From an uncultured Shimia sp. (GTDB lineage Bacteria > Pseudomonadota > Alphaproteobacteria > Rhodobacterales > Rhodobacteraceae), in assembly GCF_947498095.1 (NCBI RefSeq), contig NZ_CANMJE010000001.1, positions 124,001 through 188,000 of the forward strand: a stretch of DNA of 64,000 nt, read 5' to 3'. Under the pieces are notes generated by a model. It was not told the DNA's origin, did no database searches, and worked only from the letters and a program-made list of their open reading frames with translations. The first letter of the stretch is position 1, and every line of letters starts with the position of its first letter. A program made the position numbers and the translations under genes. Shown here piece after piece: positions 9,041 through 18,073 of this stretch.

Positions 9041-9364
9041 ATGGACATCGACCCGCAAACCCAGATCGAACTGGAGGCCGCCGCCTTCCGCACTCTTCGC
9101 GAACACCTGATGGAAAAACGCACCGATGTGCAGAACATCGACATGATGAACCTCGCCGGTTTCTGCCGCAATTGTCTGTCGCGCTGGTATCAGGAAGCCG
9201 CCAATGAACGCGGCATCGAGATGGACAAAACTCAAGCGCGGGAAATCTACTACGGTATGACAATGGACGAATGGAAGGCCAATTATCAGACCGACGCCGG
9301 TCCGGAGAAACAGGCAGCCTTCAAGGTTGCTTTTGCCGAAAACGTCGAAGAGGATAAATCCTGA
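9041..9364 (+). CDS. DUF1244 family protein
   Basis: A 107-residue soluble protein with the hallmark NLAGFCRNCLSRWYQ (about residue 45), in which two cysteines separated by two residues may bind a metal. EIYYGMTMDEWKANYQ near residue 70 is also typical of DUF1244 (PF06844), common in Alphaproteobacteria and without known function. GAGGACATC lies directly before the ATG. Followed by a palindromic hairpin (9372-9399) that may end the transcript. Confidence 0.88.
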   Translation: MDIDPQTQIELEAAAFRTLREHLMEKRTDVQNIDMMNLAGFCRNCLSRWYQEAANERGIEMDKTQAREIYYGMTMDEWKANYQTDAGPEKQAAFKVAFAENVEEDKS

Positions 9365-9371
9365 TACCCTT

Positions 9372-9399
9372 GTAGGTCGGGCAAACTTGTCCGACCTAC
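9372..9399. repeat. 28-base near-perfect palindrome
   Basis: GTAGGTCGGGCAAA followed by CTTGTCCGACCTAC pairs over 13 of 14 positions, one as G-T. It starts 8 bases after the DUF1244 stop and has no T-run, so it is either a weak terminator or a copy of a dispersed intergenic palindromic element. No second copy was noticed in this window. Confidence 0.65.
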
Positions 9400-9544
9400 C
9401 TATGACCCGTTCATGCGCGTGGCGTACCTGTGGTCCTCGAGAATTACCTTGGGTCGGTTTCATTGGACCGGTCGCGCCGCGTAATCTAAGCTTGCTCCTG
9501 TTGCCACGTTTGATTTGCAATATCCCTTTTCAGGAGCACGCCGG

Positions 9545-12214
9545 GTGTCATTTAAAAAAGTTCTGATTTCAATTGCCAGCCTACTGACATTTCTCTTTTT
9601 GCTTGGCTGGCTGGTGCTCAGCTCAGCCTTGTTCTCCGGACTGCGCACGACGTTGACCGAAGGCATCCTGACAAAACAGCTGGGACGTGAGGTCCAGGTG
9701 GCCGGTGATCTTCGGATCAGCCCGGGTAGCACGGTTGGCGTCATTGCCGAAGATGTTGTCCTGCCCAGTACCTCGATGCCCGACACCGATCTCGCGCGGC
9801 TGGGAAGACTGGCCTTTGATCTGTCGCTGAGCGATCTGGTCGGGGGAAAGCTGACCCTGAGCAATCTCGAGGCCGACGGCGCGGTCTTCTCTCTGATCGT
9901 GGACGAGTCCGGCACTAACTCATGGCAGTCCACAAAAGAAAAACCGGCCAAGGCGCATTCGGCAAGCGGCTCCAAGCCCGCTCTGGATCCGTGGTCGCTG
10001 TTTGCCGATCGTAAGATTGGCCTAGCAAACACAAAGCTGCTGTATCTGAATGCAGTCACTGGGTTGGACCTGGACCTCACCTTGGAGACCCTTGTTGTGC
10101 AACGCGATGCGGCTGACGCTCCGCTCGTGTTGGAAGGTTCTGGCGACCTCAATGGTGAGGCCCTGACTCTTGCTGCCAACCTGCCCAAGGACGCGCCACT
10201 CACAGCCGAAGTGAGTTTTGATCAGGTCAAACTCACAGCATCCGGCACACCGATCTCGACGGACACGCCCGGCAAACGCTCTATCGCCCTCTCCGCAAAC
10301 ATTCACAAACTCTCGCAATTCCTCGACATCGTGAAACTGCAAAAACCCATAGAAGGCACCGGGCAGGTCTCGGCCATCTTCACCAGCGGCGACGGTCCGG
10401 CCCGCATCGACAAACTCAACGTTGTGGTCGACCTCGACACTGGGCAAAGCGTCGTTGTGACCGGAAATATTGGCGAGTTAGGGAATCCCGAGGACGTCTC
10501 GCTCACCACCCGCATCCGCCTCTATCCGGAAGATGCTGAGCCGCCAAAGACCAAGTCCCGACGAGAATTGAAACTGATTGCTGTGGACATGGTGATCGAC
10601 AGTGTTCCGGGGCAGATCGCGCAGCGCAGCATGAAGATCGTTACCAATGGCTTCACCATTGATACTCAAGGCGTGGGACCGGCCCCCATCACTGTCAGAA
10701 AACTGTCGCGCTCTCCAGACGGCAAACTGCGGCTGGGCAATGTCAATTTGCGTATCGGCCAACCGGAAAACCCCTTTCTGATCCTGGATGGAGCGGTCGG
10801 CGACGCGCTAAAGTTGGCTGAAGTAGATGGCACAGGTACACTTAAACTTACGACCGCTACTCTGCTGTCACCACTTGCGTTTCAAGACTCTGACCACCTT
10901 GGGCATCTCGCAGGCGGGTTCAAACTGCGCGGTAACATTCAGGAACTTGCCCTTTCCGATCTCAAGACCACCAGCCAAGACACCGACCTCTGGACACTGA
11001 GTGTTACAGGCTCAGTCAAGAACGTCATGCGCTTTCAGGACGTGGCGCTGAATATCGAAGTCGATGTCCCTTCGAGCAAAGAATTACTCGAAGCCATGAC
11101 TTTGGAGCCAATTGAGATTGAGCCTGTCCTTCTTAAGATGGATCTTGCCAGTCAGGGCGACGAATGGAACGCAACCGCTTCGGTCCAAATTGCCGAGTCG
11201 AACCTTGACCTGAAACTCGATCTCGATGAGGCCACTGCCGAACCTATCGTTCAGGGGCTCGTCGAAAGCGACATGATCCAGATCGACCACCTGCGTCATA
11301 TCTTTGATGTGGTGTTGCAACTACGCAAACTGATGCCCAATGACGATGTGGACCCCCAGCAGGACGAGATACCGGACGACGTACCCGTATCCGGGCCATT
11401 CAGCGATGTTTCACTATTGCCTATCGGTCAGGCTGCCTTGGTTTCCGGTATTAACGCCGACCTCGAAATCGATCTGCGTAAGATCGAGGGTTCTAGAGGG
11501 CTCAGTTCACTTCACAGTGAATTGCAGCTTAACGAAAAGGAACTGACGGCAGGTCCGGTCGAGTTTCAATATGACAGCATCCACGCAGATGTAACTGGGC
11601 GAATCGACCTGACCCAAAGCGAGCATGTACTTGAGCTTAAGGGGTCGACGGGCGGTTGGCGCCTGCACGAAGTGCTTGAGCTGATCCACTTTAAAAAATC
11701 AGCAAGTGGAACCCTTTACTCCAACTTTGACATTAGTGGCCCAATTACCTCGGCCCGTGCGTTTCTGTCTGGCATGAATGGCAACGCAACAGTCTCAATG
11801 AAGGACGGCAGCATTGACACACAGCTGCTAGACCTTGCCGGGCTTGGCGTCCTGCCGTGGCTGTTCACAAAACACAAAGACCAGGCCGCACCAATCAGCT
11901 GCTTGCGGGCACCCTTTGCGATTTCCAATGGCCGAGTCTCGACCCAAAGAACTGCCGTGGAAACCAATCAGGTGCAGATTGTCGTCTACGGCGACGTTGA
12001 TCTGAATGGGCGCACGATAGACATCTACGGCCAGCCCCGAAAAATTGGTGAGCCGCTGTCACGCAGCCCATGGCCATTTTCTTTGTCCGGATCGCTCAAC
12101 AAGCCCAAGGTCAAAGTGAAAGACGGCCCAAAGCGCCTTAAACGCAAGGATGGTGCAGACACGATGCCCGCACAGCGAAAGGCCTGCGTGCCGGATATCC
12201 TGCAGCTGCAGTAG
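9545..12214 (+). CDS. AsmA-family envelope protein
   Basis: A large protein (889 residues) with an N-terminal membrane anchor (about residues 6-27, LISIASLLTFLFLLGWLVL) followed by long beta-rich repeats typical of the AsmA/TamB-like superfamily. ILTKQLGREVQVAGDLRI after the anchor and the C-terminal QTQ/DLNGRTIDIYGQPRKIGEPLSRSPWPFSLSG-type block (about 820-860) match AsmA ends. Family members act in inner-to-outer membrane lipid transport. The start is read as GTG at 9545 because AGGAG lies 8 bases before it; an upstream ATG at 9515 lacks a site. It is rich in acidic and serine/threonine residues, as expected for a periplasmic protein. Confidence 0.85.
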   Translation: MSFKKVLISIASLLTFLFLLGWLVLSSALFSGLRTTLTEGILTKQLGREVQVAGDLRISPGSTVGVIAEDVVLPSTSMPDTDLARLGRLAFDLSLSDLVGGKLTLSNLEADGAVFSLIVDESGTNSWQSTKEKPAKAHSASGSKPALDPWSLFADRKIGLANTKLLYLNAVTGLDLDLTLETLVVQRDAADAPLVLEGSGDLNGEALTLAANLPKDAPLTAEVSFDQVKLTASGTPISTDTPGKRSIALSANIHKLSQFLDIVKLQKPIEGTGQVSAIFTSGDGPARIDKLNVVVDLDTGQSVVVTGNIGELGNPEDVSLTTRIRLYPEDAEPPKTKSRRELKLIAVDMVIDSVPGQIAQRSMKIVTNGFTIDTQGVGPAPITVRKLSRSPDGKLRLGNVNLRIGQPENPFLILDGAVGDALKLAEVDGTGTLKLTTATLLSPLAFQDSDHLGHLAGGFKLRGNIQELALSDLKTTSQDTDLWTLSVTGSVKNVMRFQDVALNIEVDVPSSKELLEAMTLEPIEIEPVLLKMDLASQGDEWNATASVQIAESNLDLKLDLDEATAEPIVQGLVESDMIQIDHLRHIFDVVLQLRKLMPNDDVDPQQDEIPDDVPVSGPFSDVSLLPIGQAALVSGINADLEIDLRKIEGSRGLSSLHSELQLNEKELTAGPVEFQYDSIHADVTGRIDLTQSEHVLELKGSTGGWRLHEVLELIHFKKSASGTLYSNFDISGPITSARAFLSGMNGNATVSMKDGSIDTQLLDLAGLGVLPWLFTKHKDQAAPISCLRAPFAISNGRVSTQRTAVETNQVQIVVYGDVDLNGRTIDIYGQPRKIGEPLSRSPWPFSLSGSLNKPKVKVKDGPKRLKRKDGADTMPAQRKACVPDILQLQ

Positions 12215-12254
12215 TCGGAGCCATGAGCAATACCTTGAGAGGGGTCCACATCGC

Positions 12255-12671
12255 ATGATCGCCTATGTCACCGTTGGAGCCGATGATATGGTCAGCGCTG
12301 AACGGTTCTATTCATCGTTCCTGCCATCCCTTGGCTATACACTGGAGCGCTATCACGGTGACCTGAGTTACCTGCCGCCCGGCACGCCGGGACAACCTTC
12401 TGTTTCGCCCGACTTCTACGTTAAGCGCCCCTTTGACGGGGAGCCAACCTCGGCCGGAAACGGGGCGATGGTTGCGTTTCAGGCGCGCGATCAGCAACAG
12501 GTTCGTGACCTTTACGCTGCTGCGCTTGCTGCGGGTGGTTTTGACGAAGGCGCGCCAGGCTTTCGCGAGGCCTATGGCCCGCAATTCTTTGTGGGTTACC
12601 TGCGCGATCCACACGGCAACAAAATTGCCCTGTTCTCAAGCAATCCGGACGATCCCGGAAGGGACCGCTGA
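12255..12671 (+). CDS. VOC family (glyoxalase-like) protein
   Basis: A 138-residue protein with the vicinal-oxygen-chelate fold: MIAYVTVGADDMVSAERFYSSFLPSLGY opens the first beta-alpha-beta unit (split here by one helix) and YLRDPHGNKIALFS closes the second. DPHGNKI is the characteristic C-terminal motif carrying a metal-ligand-type position. The start is at 12255; the upstream in-frame region overlaps the AsmA gene end and is Cys/Ser-rich, unlike the family. Substrate unknown; such proteins include glyoxalases, dioxygenases and antibiotic-resistance proteins. It follows the AsmA gene by 40 bases. Confidence 0.85.
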   Translation: MIAYVTVGADDMVSAERFYSSFLPSLGYTLERYHGDLSYLPPGTPGQPSVSPDFYVKRPFDGEPTSAGNGAMVAFQARDQQQVRDLYAAALAAGGFDEGAPGFREAYGPQFFVGYLRDPHGNKIALFSSNPDDPGRDR

Positions 12672-12720
12672 CTCATCCGCAAGATTGGACACGGACGCAA
12701 CGGCCTGCCAGACTGCGGCC

Positions 12721-13422
12721 ATGAAACGTCTTCTTCTCACCGGCCTGATTGCGGCCTCTGCCCTCACCCTCGGCCACACTGTCCCCAAGGCTCAGATCAG
12801 CGAATGTTCAGTCGATGCCATGCTGGTCTTTGATGGCTCAACCTCGATGGACGAGATCACCTTTGAAACCGGCCCCAACACCCGCATCACCGAGGCCCGG
12901 CGGGCCATCCGTCAGGCCATGCCCAACATTGAACCCTATCGCCGCGTGGGGCTTTTGATTTACGGCCCCGGCCCCTATGGGGCCTGCGAGAACCTCGATC
13001 TTCGATTTGGCCCGATAGACAGGGCGGCAGGTCCGGTGACCGACGCCATCGATACTTTGCAACCCGACGGCCTGACCCCATTGACCGAGGCCGTCAAACA
13101 AGCGGCCGAGGCCCTGAACTACCAGAATGAACCGAGCGTCGTCGTTCTTGTCACCGATGGCAATGAAACCTGCGGCGGGCGCCCCTGCGAGATGGCCCAA
13201 ACATTGCGCGCCTCTGCCCGTGATCTGACCGTCCACGTCATCGGCTTTCGCGCTGTTGTCGACTTTTTTGCCTGGAACAACCCCGAACAGGACGCCCTGA
13301 ACTCCACCACGGTCGCCCGCTGCCTCGCCGACGAGACCGGAGGCCTGTTCGTCACAACCCAGACTGTCGACGAATTGGTGGCGGCACTACAACGCACGCT
13401 GGGTTGCCCGGTGATTGGGTGA
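12721..13422 (+). CDS. Secreted von Willebrand factor A-domain protein
   Basis: A 233-residue protein with a signal peptide (about residues 1-25, MKRLLLTGLIAASALTLGHT) followed by one VWA domain. The metal-ion-dependent adhesion site is visible as MLVFDGSTSMDE (DxSxS), DGLTPLTEA and VLVTDGNETCGG. Four or more cysteines suggest disulfides in the periplasm. The family binds protein ligands in a divalent-cation-dependent way; the partner is unknown. An upstream in-frame extension exists but overlaps the VOC gene in another frame, and the signal peptide fixes the start at 12721. Confidence 0.88.
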   Translation: MKRLLLTGLIAASALTLGHTVPKAQISECSVDAMLVFDGSTSMDEITFETGPNTRITEARRAIRQAMPNIEPYRRVGLLIYGPGPYGACENLDLRFGPIDRAAGPVTDAIDTLQPDGLTPLTEAVKQAAEALNYQNEPSVVVLVTDGNETCGGRPCEMAQTLRASARDLTVHVIGFRAVVDFFAWNNPEQDALNSTTVARCLADETGGLFVTTQTVDELVAALQRTLGCPVIG

Positions 13423-13729
13423 GGTTTGCCGTGTGGCGAGCTTAGGCAGTTCATCGCAAAGACACATTTCAAGAGTCGCTGAATGTCAGTTATGCGGACG
13501 AGCCTGTCCTCCTCTTTGGCAGGATCAACGGCTGTTCTGAGATTACTTCACTCGCAGAAAATGCGTCGACGAGTAACCGCCAGTTTCACCCTTGAGATCG
13601 AAAAACGTTAGCACGGCCTTGGCTTTCTTGTTTTCGTACAGCTAGGGTTGAAACGACCATTGTCTGGGGAGCTAAGGCTTTGGTCTACGCAACTTTTAGC
13701 GTGACTACAAAAAGGGGAGAGGGGACAAC
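13423..13729. other. 307-base intergenic stretch with a possible coding remnant
   Basis: No intact gene is seen. On the minus strand, 13543-13638 reads as a 32-codon open stretch after an in-frame TAG, ending NKKAKAVLTFFDLKG, then ETGGYSSTHFLRVK and a stop. It looks protein-like and may be the C-terminal relic of a lost gene. The segment is visibly AT-richer than neighbouring genes. AGGGGAGAGGGGA just before 13730 provides the ribosome-binding site of the next gene. Confidence 0.4.
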
Positions 13730-14941
13730 ATGACAGACAAAGCAATACATGTTGCAGGCACGTTTGATACGAAGTCGACGGAGCTGAATTTCATTGCGGA
13801 TCAGATAAAAGCTGTAGGTGTAGCCGTGAAAACAGTCGATCTATCGGCTTCAACCGGACATGTCAGCACGGCGGAAGTCACCGCTCAGGACATTGCGGCG
13901 TGTCATCCCGATGGGGCAAATGCTGTTTTCACAGGGGACCGCGGAACGGCTGTGTCCGGCATGGCGCAGGCGTTTGCCTGTTGGGCCAAAGAACAAGGTG
14001 AAACGATTGGCGGCGTCATCTCGGCTGGTGGGTCGGGTGGAACAGCGCTCGCAACGCCAGCAATGCAGGTTCTTCCGATTGGGACACCAAAGGTCATGGT
14101 GTCTACTGTCGCCTCAGGCAATGTAGAGCCCTATGTCGGCCCCAGCGATATCATGATGCTGTATTCGGTCACCGACGTTCAGGGTGTCAACGCGATTTCG
14201 CGGAAAGTGCTGGGAAATGCGGCCTCTGCAATTGCAGGCATGGCAAAGTTTGGCAGCGAGACGGCGCCTCAAGCCGACGAAAAGCCGGGCGTCGGCCTGA
14301 CCATGTTTGGGGTGACAACAAACGCGGTTCAATCCGTGATAAATCATATCGAGCCAGACTATGAACCGTTTGTGTTCCATGCCACGGGTGTGGGAGGGCG
14401 GTCCATGGAAAAACTCGCAGACGGTGGGTTTTTCGACGCTGTGATTGATCTTACCACAACTGAAGTGTGTGACATGTTGTTTGGCGGCGTTTTCCCAGCA
14501 ACCCAAGACCGGTTTGGTGCAGTGATCCGTCAGAAAATGCCTTATGTCGGATCAGTCGGCGCACTTGATATGGTGAACTTTGGCGCACCCGGCACTGTGC
14601 CTGAGCAGCACAAAGATCGTCTTTTCTATGAGCATAACCCGCAAGTAACCCTGATGCGAACAACACCTGAGGAAAACGCACAGATGGGGGCGTGGATCGC
14701 ACCCCGATTGAACGAAATGGAGGGACCCGTGAGGTTCTTGCTGCCTGAAGGCGGCGTTTCAGCGCTGGATGCAGAAGGCATGCCTTTTTACGACCCCGAA
14801 GCGCTCGCAAGCTTGTTTGCGGCAATCCAAGAGACATTTGTCGCAACAGAAAATCGCAAGCTGATCACAGTTCCCCACAATCTGAATACACCTGAATTCG
14901 CCAATGCTGCCGTGGCAGCGCTGCGCGAGATATCGAACTAA
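13730..14941 (+). CDS. Tm-1-like ATP-binding domain protein (UPF0261)
   Basis: A 403-residue protein of the UPF0261 family (PF06792), homologous to the N-terminal half of the tomato Tm-1 virus-resistance protein. It opens HVAGTFDTKSTELNFIADQ, contains GGVISAGGSGGTALATPAM (about residue 94) and the block HATGVGGRSMEKL (about 220), with VIDLTTTEVCDMLFGG after it. The two glycine-rich loops are the expected nucleotide-binding region. The cellular function in bacteria is not established. It is followed after 12 bases by a TIM-barrel gene corresponding to the other half of Tm-1, so the two products probably act as a complex or sequential enzymes. Confidence 0.9.
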   Translation: MTDKAIHVAGTFDTKSTELNFIADQIKAVGVAVKTVDLSASTGHVSTAEVTAQDIAACHPDGANAVFTGDRGTAVSGMAQAFACWAKEQGETIGGVISAGGSGGTALATPAMQVLPIGTPKVMVSTVASGNVEPYVGPSDIMMLYSVTDVQGVNAISRKVLGNAASAIAGMAKFGSETAPQADEKPGVGLTMFGVTTNAVQSVINHIEPDYEPFVFHATGVGGRSMEKLADGGFFDAVIDLTTTEVCDMLFGGVFPATQDRFGAVIRQKMPYVGSVGALDMVNFGAPGTVPEQHKDRLFYEHNPQVTLMRTTPEENAQMGAWIAPRLNEMEGPVRFLLPEGGVSALDAEGMPFYDPEALASLFAAIQETFVATENRKLITVPHNLNTPEFANAAVAALREISN

Positions 14942-14953
14942 AGGACCAAGACA

Positions 14954-15784
14954 ATGCCAAAATTCGAAAGAGAAGAACTTCTGAAAAAGTTCCGCGATAT
15001 GCGGGACAAAGGCATCCCAATCGTTGGTGGCGGTGCTGGAACAGGTTTGTCCGCGAAATGTGAAGAGGATGGTGGGATTGACCTCATCGTTATCTACAAC
15101 TCAGGCCGATATCGTATGGCGGGGCGCGGGTCTTTGTCGGGCCTTCTGGCTTATGGCAACGCCAATGAGATCGTCAAAGAAATGGCGTCAGAGGTTATCC
15201 CCGTCACCAAGCATACGCCGGTATTGGCAGGGGTGAATGGCACTGATCCGTTCTGCAACTTTGATATGTTTCTTGATGACCTCCAGCGACTTGGGTTTTC
15301 TGGTATTCAGAACTTCCCGACTGTTGGTCTGATCGACGGTACATTCCGTGCCAACCTCGAAGAGACCGGCATGTCCTATGCGCAGGAAGTCGAAGTCATT
15401 CGCCTCGCCTCTGAGAAAGGCATGTTCACCACGCCTTACGTGTTTGGCGAAGAAGATGCGGCTGCAATGGCCAAAGCTGGTGCGGACATCATCGTTTGCC
15501 ACCTGGGTCTGACCACAGGTGGAAATATCGGCGCGGAAACAGCTGTCACGCTCGATGATTGTGTCGACAAAATTGATGTTTGGTCTGCAGCGGCGCTGGC
15601 CGTCAATCCAGACACAATCATCCTGTGCCACGGCGGCCCAATCGCCATGCCTGAGGATGCTGAATATGTCTTGAAACGCACAAAAACATGCCACGGCTTC
15701 TACGGGGCATCGTCAATGGAACGTTTGCCGACAGAAGTGGCTCTTGTCGCTCAAACCAAAGCTTTCAAGGACATTTCATTCTAA
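14954..15784 (+). CDS. PEP hydrolase family TIM-barrel protein
   Basis: A 276-residue protein of the PF09370 family (phosphoenolpyruvate hydrolase-like / TIM-barrel signal transduction protein). It has [22 protein letters not shown] near the N-terminus (one residue run shown in part), [17 protein letters not shown] (about 46), [11 protein letters not shown] (about 90), [15 protein letters not shown] (about 118) and [13 protein letters not shown] (about 178). The barrel fold and phosphate-binding style loops are visible; the reaction in vivo is not proven. It is translationally close to the Tm-1-like gene (12-base gap) and homologous to the C-terminal part of plant and fungal Tm-1-type fusions. 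Confidence 0.9.
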   Translation: MPKFEREELLKKFRDMRDKGIPIVGGGAGTGLSAKCEEDGGIDLIVIYNSGRYRMAGRGSLSGLLAYGNANEIVKEMASEVIPVTKHTPVLAGVNGTDPFCNFDMFLDDLQRLGFSGIQNFPTVGLIDGTFRANLEETGMSYAQEVEVIRLASEKGMFTTPYVFGEEDAAAMAKAGADIIVCHLGLTTGGNIGAETAVTLDDCVDKIDVWSAAALAVNPDTIILCHGGPIAMPEDAEYVLKRTKTCHGFYGASSMERLPTEVALVAQTKAFKDISF

Positions 15785-16161
15785 TGGCCGGTGTCTAAGT
15801 ACACTATATTGCCTGCCCTTACCGACGGTTACTTGGTAGGGGCAATTCGAACAGCATATAGATATGCTCGATTTGAATAAACTGTAGGGCGCAACACCTG
15901 GGGGGCGGCAAACGATGCGTGGCGGCAAACTGCGAATCCGGATTCTACTTTGATACCGAAAGTGGTCTTCAGCTGTTCCACAGAAACTTGGTAATCTGGG
16001 CTCCATCTGCGACGCAGCAACCCCTCTTAAAGTACCCAAGAGCCGTAAGAGAACAAAAAGAAGGCCCCGGCTGTGCACCGGGGCCTTTCGAGAACCTCAA
16101 ACCTTAACGCCGTAACAGCTCCGAAATTTCCACAAACCGGGAGTTTTGCCCACCGGGTCGA
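15785..16161. other. 377-base intergenic stretch with palindromes
   Basis: No convincing gene. It contains an imperfect hairpin at 15815-15843 (GCCCTTACC with GGTAGGGGC), a perfect palindrome at 15853-15868 (AGCATAT, AG, ATATGCT), and the terminator of the converging D-amino-acid operon at 16050-16087. The two upstream elements may end the Tm-1-like operon, although neither has a T-run. Short open frames here have no recognisable motif. Confidence 0.55.
16050..16087 (-). terminator. Rho-independent terminator of the dat-dgcA-dgcN operon
   Basis: A ten-base perfect stem (AAGGCCCCGG with CCGGGGCCTT, 7-base loop) at 16061-16087 is followed on the minus strand by CTTTTTGTTC. It ends transcription about 75 bases past the aminotransferase stop codon. 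Confidence 0.85.
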
Positions 16162-17022
16162 TCAGATCGCCGCTTTCAGGCTTTCATCGAGGTAAATCTC
16201 GCGCAGACGTTTGGCGATGGTGCCCGGCGTGCCGTTGCCCAACTGTGCGCCGTCAATCTCAACAACTGGCATCACGAACGCCGAGGCCGAAGTCGTAAAT
16301 GCTTCATCTGCGTCCTTGGCCTCGTCGATGGTAAACAGGCGCTCTTCGATTTCCATCTGCGCTTCTTCTGCCAAGCGCAGCACGGCCTTGCGGGTAATGC
16401 CGTGTAGGATGTCGTTGGACAGCGGACGGGTGATGATTTTACCGTATTTGACGATATAAGCGTTGTTTGAGGTGCCTTCGGTCACATAGCCGTCTTCGAT
16501 CATCCACGCGTCATCAGCTCCGGCTGCCTTGGCCATCATCTTGCCCATTGAAGGGTAGAGCAATTGAACCGTCTTGATATCGCGACGCCCCCAACGGATG
16601 TCTTCAATCGAGATAACCTTGGCGCCTTTTTGGGCCGCAGGGCTATCGGCAAGACCCGGTTTGTTTTGCGTGAACAGAACGATGGTCGGCTTGGTGTCTG
16701 CAGACGGGAACACAAAATCCCGATCACCATCTGAGCCGCGCGTGACCTGCAGATAGATCAGACCTTCATCGATGTCGTTCACCTCAACCAGCTTGCGGTG
16801 AATGTCCAGCAGTTCATCCTTAGTGCAGGGTTCGGCCATGTCCAATTCGTCCAGTGATCGCTTGAGCCGCACTGCGTGACCTTCAAAGTCGATCAGCTTA
16901 CCGCCCAGCACCGAGGTCACTTCGTAAACCGCATCAGCCATCAGGAACCCACGGTCAAATATCGAAATCGTGGCTTCGGTTTCAGGCAGGTATTCGCCAT
17001 TTACGTAAACGGTGCGTGTCAT
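16162..17022 (-). CDS. dat: D-amino acid aminotransferase
   Basis: A 286-residue PLP enzyme of fold type IV. It starts MTRTVYVNGEYLPETEA and has the opening DRGFLMADAVYEVT (about residue 23), typical of D-alanine aminotransferases. The Schiff-base lysine is expected in RRDIKTVQLLYP (about 148) and the cofactor-phosphate loop in VTEGTSNNAYIV (about 178). It moves amino groups between D-amino acids and 2-oxo acids, here plausibly D-alanine and D-glutamate. The start at 17022 is set by AAGGAGACCAAC; a longer in-frame version overlaps dgcA. It is the third gene of an operon, 10 bases after dgcA. Confidence 0.93.
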   Translation of the reverse strand: MTRTVYVNGEYLPETEATISIFDRGFLMADAVYEVTSVLGGKLIDFEGHAVRLKRSLDELDMAEPCTKDELLDIHRKLVEVNDIDEGLIYLQVTRGSDGDRDFVFPSADTKPTIVLFTQNKPGLADSPAAQKGAKVISIEDIRWGRRDIKTVQLLYPSMGKMMAKAAGADDAWMIEDGYVTEGTSNNAYIVKYGKIITRPLSNDILHGITRKAVLRLAEEAQMEIEERLFTIDEAKDADEAFTTSASAFVMPVVEIDGAQLGNGTPGTIAKRLREIYLDESLKAAI

Positions 17023-17032
17023 GTTGGTCTCC

Positions 17033-18043
17033 TTAGCCCCAGAGCGCCGCTGCGGGCGGATGCACTCCGGAATCGTCAAAAATCAATGGTTGGTCGCGGT
17101 CTTCGGCCAACAGAAGCGGTCCGTCAAGGTCCGTTACCATCGCACCCTGCGCAACAAGTGTTGCCGGGGCCATGGCTAGCGATGACCCGACCATGCACCC
17201 GACCATGACTTTGTAGCCTTCGGCCAGCGCCGCGTCGCGCAGTGAAAGCGCTTCGGTCAGCCCACCGGTCTTGTCGAGTTTGATGTTCACAACATCGTAC
17301 TTGCCCTTGAGTTTGGACAGGCTTTGGCGGTCATGACAGCTTTCGTCGGCGCACACAGGCACCGGTCGATCCATTCCGATCAGCGCTTCGTCTTCACCAG
17401 CTGGCAAAGGCTGTTCAACCAAAGCAACACCAAGCCGAACCAGATGCGGGGCGAGATCGGCATAAACCTCGGCGCTCCAGCCTTCGTTGGCGTCTACAAT
17501 GATCGTGGATTTGGGTGCACCAGCGCGCACGGCTTCTAAACGGGCCATGTCATCAGGCGTGCCCAGCTTGATCTTGAGCAAGGGGCGAAAGGCATTCTTG
17601 GCAGCCTGAGCCTGCATTGCCTCGGGTGTGTCCAGTGACAAGGTATAGGCAGTGATCTCGGGGCTCGGCTTTGGCAATCCGGCCAGTTCCCAAACACGCT
17701 TGCCTGCCTTCTTGGCCTCAAGATCCCACAGTGCACAGTCCAGCGCATTACGCGCGGCACCCGCAGGCAACGTGTAGAGACCTGCGCGAGACACCGGGCC
17801 TTTGACGCCTTCGATCAGGTCGGTCACGTTTTCAAGGGTTTCGCCGTAACGCGCATAGGGCACACACTCGCCCCACCCGGTCACTCCATCCTCGCTCACA
17901 CGCACTGTTAGCACATTGGCTTCGGTTCGGCTTCCGCGCGAGATGGTGAACACCTGCGCCAATTTGAACACGTCACGGGTGACGGAAATCTCCACAGGCT
18001 TGCCCCTTTTTCTTGTCAAAATTCCTTCGCTGGAAGCATCCAT
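17033..18043 (-). CDS. dgcA: N-acetyl-D-glutamate racemase (dipeptide-epimerase type)
   Basis: A 336-residue enolase-superfamily enzyme of the muconate-lactonizing/dipeptide epimerase group. The catalytic set is visible: LLKIKLG (Lys-x-Lys, about residue 158), IVDANEGW (first metal Asp), LVEQPLP (Glu), VCADESC (Asp) and NIKLDKTGG (second catalytic Lys). By sequence alone it could be an L-Ala-D/L-Glu epimerase acting on peptidoglycan peptides. Its direct linkage to a DUF1611/DgcN gene instead points to DgcA of the D-glutamate pathway, which interconverts N-acetyl-D- and N-acetyl-L-glutamate. GGGAG lies 6 bases before the ATG. Confidence 0.85.
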   Translation of the reverse strand: MDASSEGILTRKRGKPVEISVTRDVFKLAQVFTISRGSRTEANVLTVRVSEDGVTGWGECVPYARYGETLENVTDLIEGVKGPVSRAGLYTLPAGAARNALDCALWDLEAKKAGKRVWELAGLPKPSPEITAYTLSLDTPEAMQAQAAKNAFRPLLKIKLGTPDDMARLEAVRAGAPKSTIIVDANEGWSAEVYADLAPHLVRLGVALVEQPLPAGEDEALIGMDRPVPVCADESCHDRQSLSKLKGKYDVVNIKLDKTGGLTEALSLRDAALAEGYKVMVGCMVGSSLAMAPATLVAQGAMVTDLDGPLLLAEDRDQPLIFDDSGVHPPAAALWG

Positions 18044-18073
18044 CGGATGCTCCCAATCGAGTCGCTTGCCAGT

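Noticed and set aside
15829-16020. Minus-strand 63-codon frame in the 377-base spacer
   Set aside because: No ribosome site and no motif; the surrounding sequence looks non-coding and palindromic.
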